Source: Sulfurovum riftiae (GTDB lineage Bacteria > Campylobacterota > Campylobacteria > Campylobacterales > Sulfurovaceae). From it: a DNA stretch of 64,000 bases. Where the stretch lies: contig NZ_LNKT01000001.1 of NCBI RefSeq assembly GCF_001595645.1, forward strand, positions 310,001-374,000, in the 5' to 3' direction. The notes beneath the pieces were generated by a model. It did no database searches and was not told the origin of the DNA. It was given only the letters and a program-made list of their open reading frames with translations. The position numbers and the translations under genes are program-made. Of this stretch, positions 47,114 to 55,562 are shown piece by piece. How positions within the stretch are numbered: the stretch's first letter is position 1; each line of letters opens with the position of its first letter.

Positions 47114-47632
47114 ATGACAAATATATTGAAAGTATCACTTGTTGCATTGGTATTTGCCGGTGTTACAGGCTGTGGCGTATCGACGAAAGATATCGAGGTA
47201 GAGACCGTCAAGTCTGAAAAAGCGAACCTCAAAGGCTACAAGACCTATGAGATCATCAAAGAGAGTGGTGCGGATGACTCTTTGAAAAAAGACAAGACAC
47301 TCAAAGGGGTCGATGTCGATGCAGATATCAAGAAAATCATCACGGCAGAACTTGCAAAAAGAGGAAAAACAGAGGTCACACACGACCCTGACTTCTTCGT
47401 TGCCTATGTCGCCGGTGCCGATATGAACGCAATGAAGATCAAGCTGGATGACAAGGGAAGATCCACCATCGAGAATATTCCTGAAGCAGCAATGCTGCTC
47501 ATGCTTGTTGATGCCGATACCGGGTCGATCATCTGGCTCTCTACGGCTGAAGCAGAGTTCAAGGGATTGCCGCTTGAGCAGCAGCAGGAGCGTTTGAAGT
47601 ACACGATCAAAAAAATGCTTAGCGGTCTCTAA
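47114..47632 (+). CDS. DUF4136-like lipoprotein
   Basis: A 172-residue lipoprotein with signal peptide and lipobox VTGC (Cys20). The LKGYKTYEIIKESG start and the IKKIITAELAKRGKTEVTHD and PDFFVAYVAGA segments resemble the DUF4136 family of envelope lipoproteins, whose function is not known. The ATG at 47114 has AAAAAGGAAG upstream and is better than an in-frame ATG at 47084. Confidence 0.75.
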   Translation: MTNILKVSLVALVFAGVTGCGVSTKDIEVETVKSEKANLKGYKTYEIIKESGADDSLKKDKTLKGVDVDADIKKIITAELAKRGKTEVTHDPDFFVAYVAGADMNAMKIKLDDKGRSTIENIPEAAMLLMLVDADTGSIIWLSTAEAEFKGLPLEQQQERLKYTIKKMLSGL

Positions 47633-47642
47633 GTGACCTTAC

Positions 47643-47684
47643 CTATCCGGAGTGCTTTCCGGATAGTCATCAATCCTGTTTTTT
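47643..47684 (+). terminator. Possible terminator after the lipoprotein
   Basis: CTATCCGGA (47643-47651) and TCCGGATAG (47658-47666) form a perfect nine-pair stem. A run of six T follows 12 bases later (47679-47684), further than in a standard intrinsic terminator. Confidence 0.45.
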
Positions 47685-47806
47685 CTTTCACTTTATTACT
47701 TTCTCTTACGATCAAATACCCACAATCTGTAGTTACAGCATTTTAATGTAAAATGATACCTACAGGAAGTGATTTCTACACGATGAACCATAGCAAGGAT
47801 ATATGT

Positions 47807-48943
47807 ATGTATAGAACCATTATAAAACTTTTCTTTCTTTTTCTTATCGGAACCAATATGCTACATGCTTCGCAGGAGGACCCGCTCAAACTTGAAATAG
47901 AACGTGCAGAAGATGCCAAGGTCAAGGACAGGATCGTAGTACATGGAATGGTACTTTACGGAAAGGTCATCGACATTGGACAGGAGAAACTCTCTTTCCG
48001 ATTGCTCTACAGTACGGGGGTAAGCCGTTTTTCCTATAAAGATATCGATGCCATTTCGACACAGTACAGTTACCATATCTCTTTCAAACGTATGGATATC
48101 GTCGGCAGGATCGAAGGTATAGAGGACAATAAAGAGTATCTCAAGGTCAGGGAAGGAAATGACCTTCGAACGATCAAAATATCAGATATAGACAACCTGG
48201 TCATCTCGGTGAACGATGACCCTTCTTTGGAAAACATCATTCGAAACAAACTGCCACACATCTCAGGGGATATCAACTTTGGTCTGGAACGCGAAAGCGG
48301 TTCGAACCAGAAAAATACCACGAACGTCCTTTTCAATCTTAACTATAAAAAAGCGGAGCATGAGGTGAAGCTTTATGTGGATTATGAATTTGAAACAACT
48401 GAAACGGCTACGACACCCAAGGTAGAGAACAAGGATGAGCTTGTAGGTATCGTTACCTACAGGAACTACTTTAAGAACAATCTGTACTGGTTCGGTTCAC
48501 TGGCAGCAGACTATGACCGTCCCAGACAGATACAGAACCGTACCATTCCTGCAGCAGGTTTCGGATATCGGTACAGGTTCAAAAAAGAACGTTGGATAGA
48601 ACCTTCTCTTGGGCTCGCTTATGCCAGGACCAGATATGTGGATGAGATGCTCTATCCGGAGAAGAAGTATGCAGCCGCTGCGATCGGCTTGAGCGGAAAA
48701 TTCCAGGCAGATGATTTCATGTATCTGAACAGTATCATATTCGATGGGTTCCTGATGTATTATCCAAGTCTAAAAGCTCCCGATGAAGACTGGATCTTCA
48801 GAGCCAATGCAGGTATTACCATCCCGCTTTTTGAGTTCTTCTCTGTAAAACTGATCTATACCATGACCAATGACAGTAACCCTGACCCTGCAGTAGGTAA
48901 CAATAAAACGACGACAAAACTTCTCTTCGGATTTGACTTTTAA
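47807..48943 (+). CDS. Outer-membrane protein of the DUF481 type
   Basis: A 378-residue protein. A signal peptide (YRTIIKLFFLFLIGTNMLHA) precedes a small beta-rich domain (about 40-130). The rest (about 150-378) alternates like a beta barrel and ends in GFDF, with a C-terminal phenylalanine. The order SGDINFGLERESGSNQKNTT then NLYWFGSLAADYDR fits DUF481 barrels. I use ATG 47807 because it has AAGGAT six bases upstream; two in-frame ATGs lie further up (47753, 47783). It stands alone. Confidence 0.7.
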   Translation: MYRTIIKLFFLFLIGTNMLHASQEDPLKLEIERAEDAKVKDRIVVHGMVLYGKVIDIGQEKLSFRLLYSTGVSRFSYKDIDAISTQYSYHISFKRMDIVGRIEGIEDNKEYLKVREGNDLRTIKISDIDNLVISVNDDPSLENIIRNKLPHISGDINFGLERESGSNQKNTTNVLFNLNYKKAEHEVKLYVDYEFETTETATTPKVENKDELVGIVTYRNYFKNNLYWFGSLAADYDRPRQIQNRTIPAAGFGYRYRFKKERWIEPSLGLAYARTRYVDEMLYPEKKYAAAAIGLSGKFQADDFMYLNSIIFDGFLMYYPSLKAPDEDWIFRANAGITIPLFEFFSVKLIYTMTNDSNPDPAVGNNKTTTKLLFGFDF

Positions 48944-49110
48944 GTCACTTCTCGAAAGTATTTATAACCCTGCTGTAATTTAAAAAGAGTAAAATATATC
49001 TATGTGTAAACAAGCGGTCTAAGGGTTAGACATACATAGGTGATCTACACAGTTTTTCTTTCTATAACTATGTCTCCCTTTTTTTATACATAACATATTT
49101 TGAGGTAATT

Positions 49111-50148
49111 GTGAACAACGAATACAGATTGACCAAATTCGTTCAAGCTGCCGGTTGAGCTGCAAAGATGGGTCCGGAGGACCTCAAACATACCCTTTGC
49201 GGGCTGAATACCGATAACGAGAACCTTCTGGTAGGATTCGAGAACAGTGAAGATGCATCCGTGTATCAGATCAATGATGAACAGGCAATGGTGCAGACGC
49301 TGGACTTCATCACCCCTGTGGTGGATGACCCCTATGTCTACGGAAAGATCGCTGCAGCCAATGCGCTTTCGGATGTCTTTGCCATGGGTGCGGATGTCAA
49401 GACGGCACTGAATATTGTCGGTTTTGACAAGTGCAATCTTCCGACAGAAGCGCTGGGTGAGATACTGCGCGGTGGGAACGAGAAGATCAAGGAGTGCGGT
49501 GGCGTCCTGATGGGCGGCCATACGATCGAATCGCCGGAGATGTATTATGGTCTTTCGGTGACCGGGCTCATCCACCCAGAGAAGATCATGCAGAACAATA
49601 CGGCCAGAGTGGGGCATGTTCTCATTCTGACCAAGCCTTTGGGAACAGGGATCCTTTCGACAGCGATCAAGAGGGATCTTCTGAATGAAAGCAGTATGGA
49701 AGAGGCGGCAAAGGTAATGCAGTTGTTGAACTATATGCCTTCAGTGATCATGCGTGAGTATGATGTGAGTGCCTGTACGGATGTGACAGGATTCGGCCTT
49801 TTGGGACATGGATTGGAGTGTATGAACGATGAGATCTCGTTTCATATCGACAGTGCTTCGCTGCCTATACTCCCCGATGCGTTCAAGATGGCGGAACTGG
49901 GTGCCGTACCGGGCGGCAGCAAACGCAATATGAAGCATATCGAAGAGAAGGTACTCTTCAAAGGTGATAACGTAGAGGATACCAAACTCATCCTCTCCGA
50001 TGCCCAGACCTCCGGAGGACTGCTTATCTCGATGGATGAGAAGGATGCCAAAGAGTATCTTAAACGGATAGAAGATATCTGTTACGGTTATGCGACGATC
50101 ATCGGTAGGATAGAGCCAAAAGGTGAGAAAGATATTATTGTCTTTTAA
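49111..50148 (+). CDS. selD: Selenide, water dikinase SelD, a selenoprotein read through UGA
   Basis: A 345-residue enzyme that makes selenophosphate from selenide and ATP. The frame begins at GTG 49111 (GAGG site) and runs through an in-frame TGA at 49156-49158, giving VQAAG-Sec-AAKMGPEDL; this is where other SelD proteins have the active Cys or Sec. The following glycine-rich AIRS/PurM-type motifs (VMGADVKTAL, GGVLMGGHTIE, DVTGFGLLGHG) are intact. A SECIS-like hairpin follows the TGA. Gene finders that treat TGA as stop will start it wrongly at 49168. Confidence 0.93.
49156..49200 (+). promoter_or_regulatory. Bacterial SECIS element in selD
   Basis: Beginning at the TGA, an outer stem GCAAAG (49162-49167)/CTTTGC (49195-49200) encloses an upper stem GGTCC/GGACC (49171-49175/49179-49183) with a GGA loop. 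The upper stem starts 12 bases after the UGA, in the spacing recognised by SelB, and the loop has the required G residues. Confidence 0.75.
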
Positions 50149-50232
50149 ATAAATACATAGGGGTCAGGTTTGCCTGACCCCTATGTATACTATGGTTTTT
50201 TTCCAAAGAAAAAATGTTATACTTCTCTCCTC

Positions 50233-50332
50233 CGGAGGAGATGTGATCCTGGTGGACACCGCGGGCTTCAAACCCGTTCGGAGGTTTTTGTGAAAACACC
50301 TCGGTAGGTTCGATTCCTACTTCCTCTCGCCA
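50233..50332 (+). tRNA. selC: Selenocysteine tRNA
   Basis: About 100 bases with encoded CCA and a UCA anticodon (GCGGGCTTCAAACCCGT arm). The T arm GTAGG/CCTAC and a long variable arm (GAGG..CCTC) are clear. The acceptor 3' strand TTCCTCTC pairs with CGGAGGAG at seven of eight positions. The first pair appears as C-C, so the exact 5' end is uncertain. It is placed 84 bases after selD and is transcribed with it or from its own promoter. Confidence 0.88.
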
Positions 50333-50559
50333 TTTTATAAAATTATATATTGTTTCCATCCCAATAAGGTGCTCATTGATTTTTAACATTTGAATTTCAG
50401 TCCATAACAATTTAATTTCATATTATTATAATAATGATACCAGACCCATTACTGAAGACTTTAGAATTAACAAATGTGAATGACTTTAACTTTGAATAGA
50501 TGTACACTTGTATAAAAATCAGGAGTTAAAGATGAAAAAACTAACAAAAGGAGGTATTG

Positions 50560-52020
50560 ATGCCAAATCCTAAAAGCATAGTAATCATTGGTGCAGGCTT
50601 GGGTGGTCTTACCTCAGGAGCACTTCTAGCGAAAGATGGCTATAAAGTCACCTTGCTTGAACAACATGCAATCGTAGGTGGTTGTGCCACTACTTTTCAA
50701 AGAAAAGGTGGATTTACGTGTGAAGTGGGACTGCATGAAATGGATGGGGTGTACACCAATCCTCAAATAAAAAAAATCTTTGATCGACTTGATATTTATG
50801 ATCATGTAGCATTTGTAAAACTTGATGAATTCTTTTCAGTCACCACCAAGTATGGAAGTTTTATGATGCCTGATGATGTAAAACTGGCAAAAGAAAAACT
50901 TATAAAAAAATTTCTTGACGAAGAAAAAGGGATAAAAAAATATTTTAAGCTTATTGGCAGTATCGCTAAAGAATTAGAGTCATTATCAAGTGCTTCTTGG
51001 TATCATTATCTGCTTGTTCCACTTTTTTCCCCCAATATTCTAAAATACAAAAACAAAACTGTGACAGAAGTACTTGACAATATCATTAAAAATGATGAGT
51101 TAAAACTTATACTCAATGCGAATGTACAGTATTATACCGACACGCCTGACACACTTAGCTTCTTGCTTCACAGCGTAGCACAGTATTCTTATTATAGCGG
51201 CGGTGGCTGGTTTATTAAAGGTGGGAGCCAGAAATTGAGTGATTATCTTGCCAAAGTCATCCAAGACCATGATGGAGAAATTATCACAAAAGCCAATGTT
51301 ATAGCCTGTGATTCAAAACATGTCACTTATAGGAAGAAAAAAGAAGAAACAACCCTCTATGCTGATATCATCATCTCAAACCTATCTCCTGAACAAAGCT
51401 ATAAACTGTTTCGAAAAGAGTATAAAGAGACAAAAGAGATAGCCAATTCCCTTTTGACAATTTACATTGGGTTTCGCAAAAATTTAAAAGAGGTTTACGG
51501 CAAAAGAGCCTATTCAAATTTCATATTTGATGAAATAGGCTCGATCAATGAGTATAATGCTATGATTAAGAAAGATATTACAGACAGAGGTTTTGTCTTT
51601 GTTGATTATGCGCAAGTGGATTCCGGTTTGACTAAAGATAAAGGTAAATCTTTTGGCGTTGTCTGTATGAGTGATTTTATAGAAGAGTGGCAAAATCTGG
51701 ATGAAAAGACATACAAATTAAAAAAACAAAAACTCACAGATAGTGTCCTGTCAAAACTGGAGAGGTACTATCCAAATATCAAAGAATTGGTTGAATATGT
51801 TGAAGTGGGAACATCCAAAACAGTCAATCGATATATCAAAACCCCAAAGGGTACAGCCTATGGATTCAAACCAACACCTCAGCAGTTTTTCAAAATCCCA
51901 AAAGTAAGATCAAAAAAGATAGATAATTTATTTTTTGTAGGTCAATGGGTTATTGCAGGTGGTTTTAGTCCTTCTATTTCCAGTGGCAAGCTATGTTATG
52001 ATTTGATTTCTAGTAAATAG
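50560..52020 (+). CDS. CrtI/retinol-saturase-type FAD oxidoreductase
   Basis: A 486-residue flavoprotein with the dinucleotide motif VIIGAGLGGLTSGALLAKDG (residues about 7-27) and a VGGCATTFQRKGGFTCEVG stretch. The GQWVIAGGFSPSISSGKL C-terminal FAD motif is typical of phytoene-desaturase-like enzymes. The substrate is not known and no other carotenoid gene is near. It has a strong GGAGG before ATG 50560 (a TTG one codon earlier is possible). It is much richer in AT than selD, selA and selB, and splits the selenium genes, so it is probably acquired. Confidence 0.82.
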   Translation: MPNPKSIVIIGAGLGGLTSGALLAKDGYKVTLLEQHAIVGGCATTFQRKGGFTCEVGLHEMDGVYTNPQIKKIFDRLDIYDHVAFVKLDEFFSVTTKYGSFMMPDDVKLAKEKLIKKFLDEEKGIKKYFKLIGSIAKELESLSSASWYHYLLVPLFSPNILKYKNKTVTEVLDNIIKNDELKLILNANVQYYTDTPDTLSFLLHSVAQYSYYSGGGWFIKGGSQKLSDYLAKVIQDHDGEIITKANVIACDSKHVTYRKKKEETTLYADIIISNLSPEQSYKLFRKEYKETKEIANSLLTIYIGFRKNLKEVYGKRAYSNFIFDEIGSINEYNAMIKKDITDRGFVFVDYAQVDSGLTKDKGKSFGVVCMSDFIEEWQNLDEKTYKLKKQKLTDSVLSKLERYYPNIKELVEYVEVGTSKTVNRYIKTPKGTAYGFKPTPQQFFKIPKVRSKKIDNLFFVGQWVIAGGFSPSISSGKLCYDLISSK

Positions 52021-52135
52021 CTATAGACAAATGATTTTATATATGACTTGACAAAACCTTGGATCTAACATATTTTATCTTGTATATTCCTATGTGACTC
52101 TTACTTTCTGTCGCCATAGTTTAATGCTAAACAAC

Positions 52136-52141
52136 TATAAT
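52136..52141 (+). promoter_or_regulatory. TATAAT -10 box of selAB
   Basis: TATAAT lies 28 bases before the selA ATG, with TTAGGAT as ribosome site. It suggests selAB is transcribed independently of selD and the CrtI-like gene. Confidence 0.5.
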
Positions 52142-52168
52142 TGTGTTCATTCTAGTTTAGGATAATAC

Positions 52169-53527
52169 ATGCAAAACCATACACTTCTGCGTTCACTGCC
52201 AAAAGTGGACAAATTCATAGCACATCAAGACTTCAAAAACCTTTCAAAACCGGTGCTGCTTCCAATCCTCAGAGATGCCCTTGAAACACTAAGAAATGAT
52301 ATATTGACAAAGAAAATATCCGAGATAAACGATAATAAACTTCGTCAAAACATTTTAAAAAAATACCATAAGATCATGACACCCTCCCTCCAAAAGGTCA
52401 TCAATGCCACAGGTGTGATCGTACATACCAATCTGGGGCGCAGTCCTATCAACCCCGAAAGTTTCGACAAAGCCAAAGTGATCGCAACCTCCTACAACAA
52501 CCTGGAGTACGATCTTGAAAAAGGAAAGAGGGGAGAACGCTACTCCCATATTTCTACAATGATGAAGGCACTGCTGGGCTGTGAAGACGTACTGGTGGTC
52601 AACAACAATGCTGCAGCGGTATTTCTGGTGCTCAATACCTTTGCCAGGCGCAAAGAGGTGATCGTCAGCCGTGGTGAGCTTGTGGAGATCGGCGGGAGTT
52701 TCCGTATTCCCGAAGTGATGAAGCACTCGGGAGCCAAACTGGTCGAGGTGGGAGCGACCAACAAGACCCATTTGCATGACTATGAAGAGGCCATCACTGA
52801 ACGGACAAAGCTCCTGATGAAAGTACACAAGTCCAATTATGCCATCGAGGGATTTACAGCAGAAGTCCCCTTTGGAGAGATACATGTACTTGCAGAGCAC
52901 CATGGCCTCATAGACTACTATGACCTTGGCAGCGGACATATCGTAGACCTGCCTTACGGACTCTCAGCAAAAGAACATACCCTGCAGGAGATAATGGAGG
53001 ATGACCCTTCACTGATGAGCTTTTCGGGAGACAAGCTTTTCGGTTCAGTTCAGGCAGGCATCATTGTGGGGAAAAAGGAACTGATCGACAAACTCAAGAA
53101 GAACCAGCTCTTGCGTATGCTGCGTGTGGACAAGGTTACGCTCTCCATTCTGGCTGAAGATGTAAAGAGTATGCTGATGGATGAGTTTGACAGTATCCCG
53201 ACACTGAAGATGCTTTTTGAAAGTACGAAAACCCTTCGGAACAATGCAGAGGAACTGGCTGAGAAACTTGGAAAGAGTATAGAGTACGAGATCGTTGAGA
53301 CAGAAACGGTCATAGGGGGAGGTTCGACACCCAACAGGAAGATCCCTTCCGTTGCTCTTGCGGTCAATATAGGCAAACTTGGTCCCAATACCATTGAGAA
53401 GCGTTTCAGGGAGCATAACATTATCGGACGTATCGAGAATGGTACTTTCCTGCTGGATCTGCGTACCATCAACCCAAATGAGTTCGATACGATCAAAGAG
53501 CGGGTGGCATGTCTCATTTCATCGTAG
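52169..53527 (+). CDS. selA: L-seryl-tRNA(Sec) selenium transferase
   Basis: A 452-residue decameric PLP enzyme that turns Ser-tRNA(Sec) into Sec-tRNA(Sec) with selenophosphate. The PLP lysine is in SFSGDKLFGSVQAG; N-terminal LRSLPKVDKFI and VINATGVIVHTNLGRSP are SelA hallmarks. It overlaps selB by 19 bases. Length is normal. Confidence 0.95.
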   Translation: MQNHTLLRSLPKVDKFIAHQDFKNLSKPVLLPILRDALETLRNDILTKKISEINDNKLRQNILKKYHKIMTPSLQKVINATGVIVHTNLGRSPINPESFDKAKVIATSYNNLEYDLEKGKRGERYSHISTMMKALLGCEDVLVVNNNAAAVFLVLNTFARRKEVIVSRGELVEIGGSFRIPEVMKHSGAKLVEVGATNKTHLHDYEEAITERTKLLMKVHKSNYAIEGFTAEVPFGEIHVLAEHHGLIDYYDLGSGHIVDLPYGLSAKEHTLQEIMEDDPSLMSFSGDKLFGSVQAGIIVGKKELIDKLKKNQLLRMLRVDKVTLSILAEDVKSMLMDEFDSIPTLKMLFESTKTLRNNAEELAEKLGKSIEYEIVETETVIGGGSTPNRKIPSVALAVNIGKLGPNTIEKRFREHNIIGRIENGTFLLDLRTINPNEFDTIKERVACLISS

Positions 53528-55347
53528 GGACCTGCGGCCACATCGACCATGGAAAGACCGCGCTCATCAGGGCATTGAATGGTTTTGAAGGCGATACGCT
53601 CAAAGAGGAGAGAGAACGGGGGATTACCATTGACCTAAGTTTTTCCAATCTCTCGAATGGAGAGAAGAATATTGCGTTCATTGATGTCCCCGGCCATGAA
53701 AAACTGGTAAAGCATATGATCTCCGGAGCTTTTGGCTTTGATCTTGTGCTCATCGTTGTCTCTGCTGCAGAAGGCATCAAGCCACAAACGATCGAACATC
53801 TGGAGATATTGAAGCTGCTTGGCGTAAAAAAAGCGATACTCGTCGTTACAAAAAAAGATCTGGTCAGTGAAGCGGTGTTGGTTCGACGTATGGACGAGAT
53901 ACGACAGGCAGTCGAAAACTACAGGTTTGACCTGCAGGACAGTTTGGCAGTTTCCATCTACGATGAAGCCTCTATCGAGCGTCTTAAAGAGAGTCTGTTC
54001 CAGCTTAAGCCATCAGCCAAAACGGGTGAAAACTTTTTTCGGATGTATGTAGACAGAGCTTTTTCTCTCAAAGGTGCCGGCACCGTAGTGACAGGTACGG
54101 TACTCGGAGATGCCATTGCCAAGACAGACAAACTTGTTGTCTGTGATACAGGCAAAGCCTGCAAGATAAAGAATCTACAGGTTCATGGTGAAGATGTGAA
54201 GTATGCAGAGCTCTCCAACAGGGTGGCGATCAATCTAAATAGTGTGGATGCCAAAGAGATAAAACAGGGCTATCTGCTCAGTAAAAAAGGGTATCTGCGT
54301 GGATTCAGGGAGATCGATATCGTCTTTGAAACATTGGGTGAGCATCGGGTTGTACACGACAGGGTCTATACAGTGTATATTGGATCAAAGCATCTCTCTG
54401 CACGATTAATACTTTTTAATATTAAAGAAGGAGTGCAGAGAGGATTTGCCACGATCAAAAGTGATGAGGAGATCTTTTCCGTTTATGGTGAAAAGCTGAT
54501 CATCAGAGAGGGGAACAGGACTCTGGCAGGGGCTACGGTACTGAACCCCATCGCCGACCCGCTGCGTAAAAAACAGAAACACACGTTGCTTGAAGCTCTG
54601 GAGAAGAGAGATTTCAGATCGGCATATACACTGCTGCTGGAAGCACACAGACACGGCCTTGGCCTTGTCTCCTCGGCACAGCGTTTTGCACTTTCCCATG
54701 AGGAAGCACTGCAGGAGGCCAGAGCACTTGAAAATGTCTTTGTAGATGAAAAAGAGTTGGTGGTCTATCCGTTAGGGGCACAAGAGGAGATCGTGCAGAT
54801 CATACGTGATATTTACGAAAAGAACCCCTATGCGCTGCTTTCGGCTGCTTCCTTGAAACTGAGGTTACCCTGGGCAAGTGAACGTTTCATAGAAACATCA
54901 TTGATCCTGCTACTTAGAGAAAGACTCCTCATAAAAGAACAGAATCTCTACAAAAGTGCTGAAATAAAAGAAGAACTTTTTACCGTTCTTGAAAAGCGTA
55001 TTTTAAAAAGGCTGCAAGAAGAAGACATTGCTCCTACAGCACCCTATAACATTTATGATGACCTGGACCTGGACAGAAAAAGTGGAGACAGGATCTTAAA
55101 GACCTTATGTGCAAAAAAAGAAGTGATACGTGTAGAGCATAATCTTTTCATCTATGCACAAAGCCTTGAAAAAATGATCGCAGTAATGAAGAAGATTATC
55201 AAAGAAGAGGGCTACATTGACATTAAAAACTTTAAAGAAAAATATCCATTAAGTAGAAAATACCTCATTTCCTATCTTGACTACCTTGACAGATATCCCG
55301 AAATTACAAAAGAGGGTGGAAAACGGTACTTTGCCATGACATTATAA
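53509..55347 (+). CDS. selB: Selenocysteine-specific elongation factor SelB
   Basis: A 612-residue GTPase. The G domain has GTCGHIDHGKTALIRAL (P-loop), the DVPGHEKLVKHMISG switch region and the VTKKDL base-binding motif. Translation-factor domains II-III follow, and four C-terminal winged-helix domains (about 400-612) bind the SECIS hairpin in mRNA. It starts inside the selA end, which implies coupled translation. Confidence 0.94.
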   Translation: MSHFIVGTCGHIDHGKTALIRALNGFEGDTLKEERERGITIDLSFSNLSNGEKNIAFIDVPGHEKLVKHMISGAFGFDLVLIVVSAAEGIKPQTIEHLEILKLLGVKKAILVVTKKDLVSEAVLVRRMDEIRQAVENYRFDLQDSLAVSIYDEASIERLKESLFQLKPSAKTGENFFRMYVDRAFSLKGAGTVVTGTVLGDAIAKTDKLVVCDTGKACKIKNLQVHGEDVKYAELSNRVAINLNSVDAKEIKQGYLLSKKGYLRGFREIDIVFETLGEHRVVHDRVYTVYIGSKHLSARLILFNIKEGVQRGFATIKSDEEIFSVYGEKLIIREGNRTLAGATVLNPIADPLRKKQKHTLLEALEKRDFRSAYTLLLEAHRHGLGLVSSAQRFALSHEEALQEARALENVFVDEKELVVYPLGAQEEIVQIIRDIYEKNPYALLSAASLKLRLPWASERFIETSLILLLRERLLIKEQNLYKSAEIKEELFTVLEKRILKRLQEEDIAPTAPYNIYDDLDLDRKSGDRILKTLCAKKEVIRVEHNLFIYAQSLEKMIAVMKKIIKEEGYIDIKNFKEKYPLSRKYLISYLDYLDRYPEITKEGGKRYFAMTL

Positions 55348-55428
55348 AGCAGAGCAATGTTCTCTTCTTATAGGGGGTTCCCATTTTCAGAAAAGAGACA
55401 GGATAAGTCTGTTTGAAATTTATTAATG

Positions 55429-55434
55429 TATAAT
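55429..55434 (+). promoter_or_regulatory. TATAAT -10 box upstream of the sulfatase
   Basis: A TATAAT lies about 130 bases before the sulfatase ATG in the selB-sulfatase gap. The rest of the gap shows no gene. Confidence 0.4.
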
Positions 55435-55562
55435 CCAAGAAAGCTTCCTATACTTGATCAAGCGTGATTTATCGGGTATTCCGTCTTCAGTGATGTAAAC
55501 TGTATCGTATTCAAACCACTTTCATGAGCATCATTTCATAATAAACCATACAAAGAACAATA

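Noticed and set aside
50532-50573. 13-codon frame (MKKLTKGGIDAKS) overlapping the CrtI-like start
   Set aside because: It could be a leader peptide with its own AGGAG, but most of it is the ribosome site and start of the real gene, and there is no attenuator structure.
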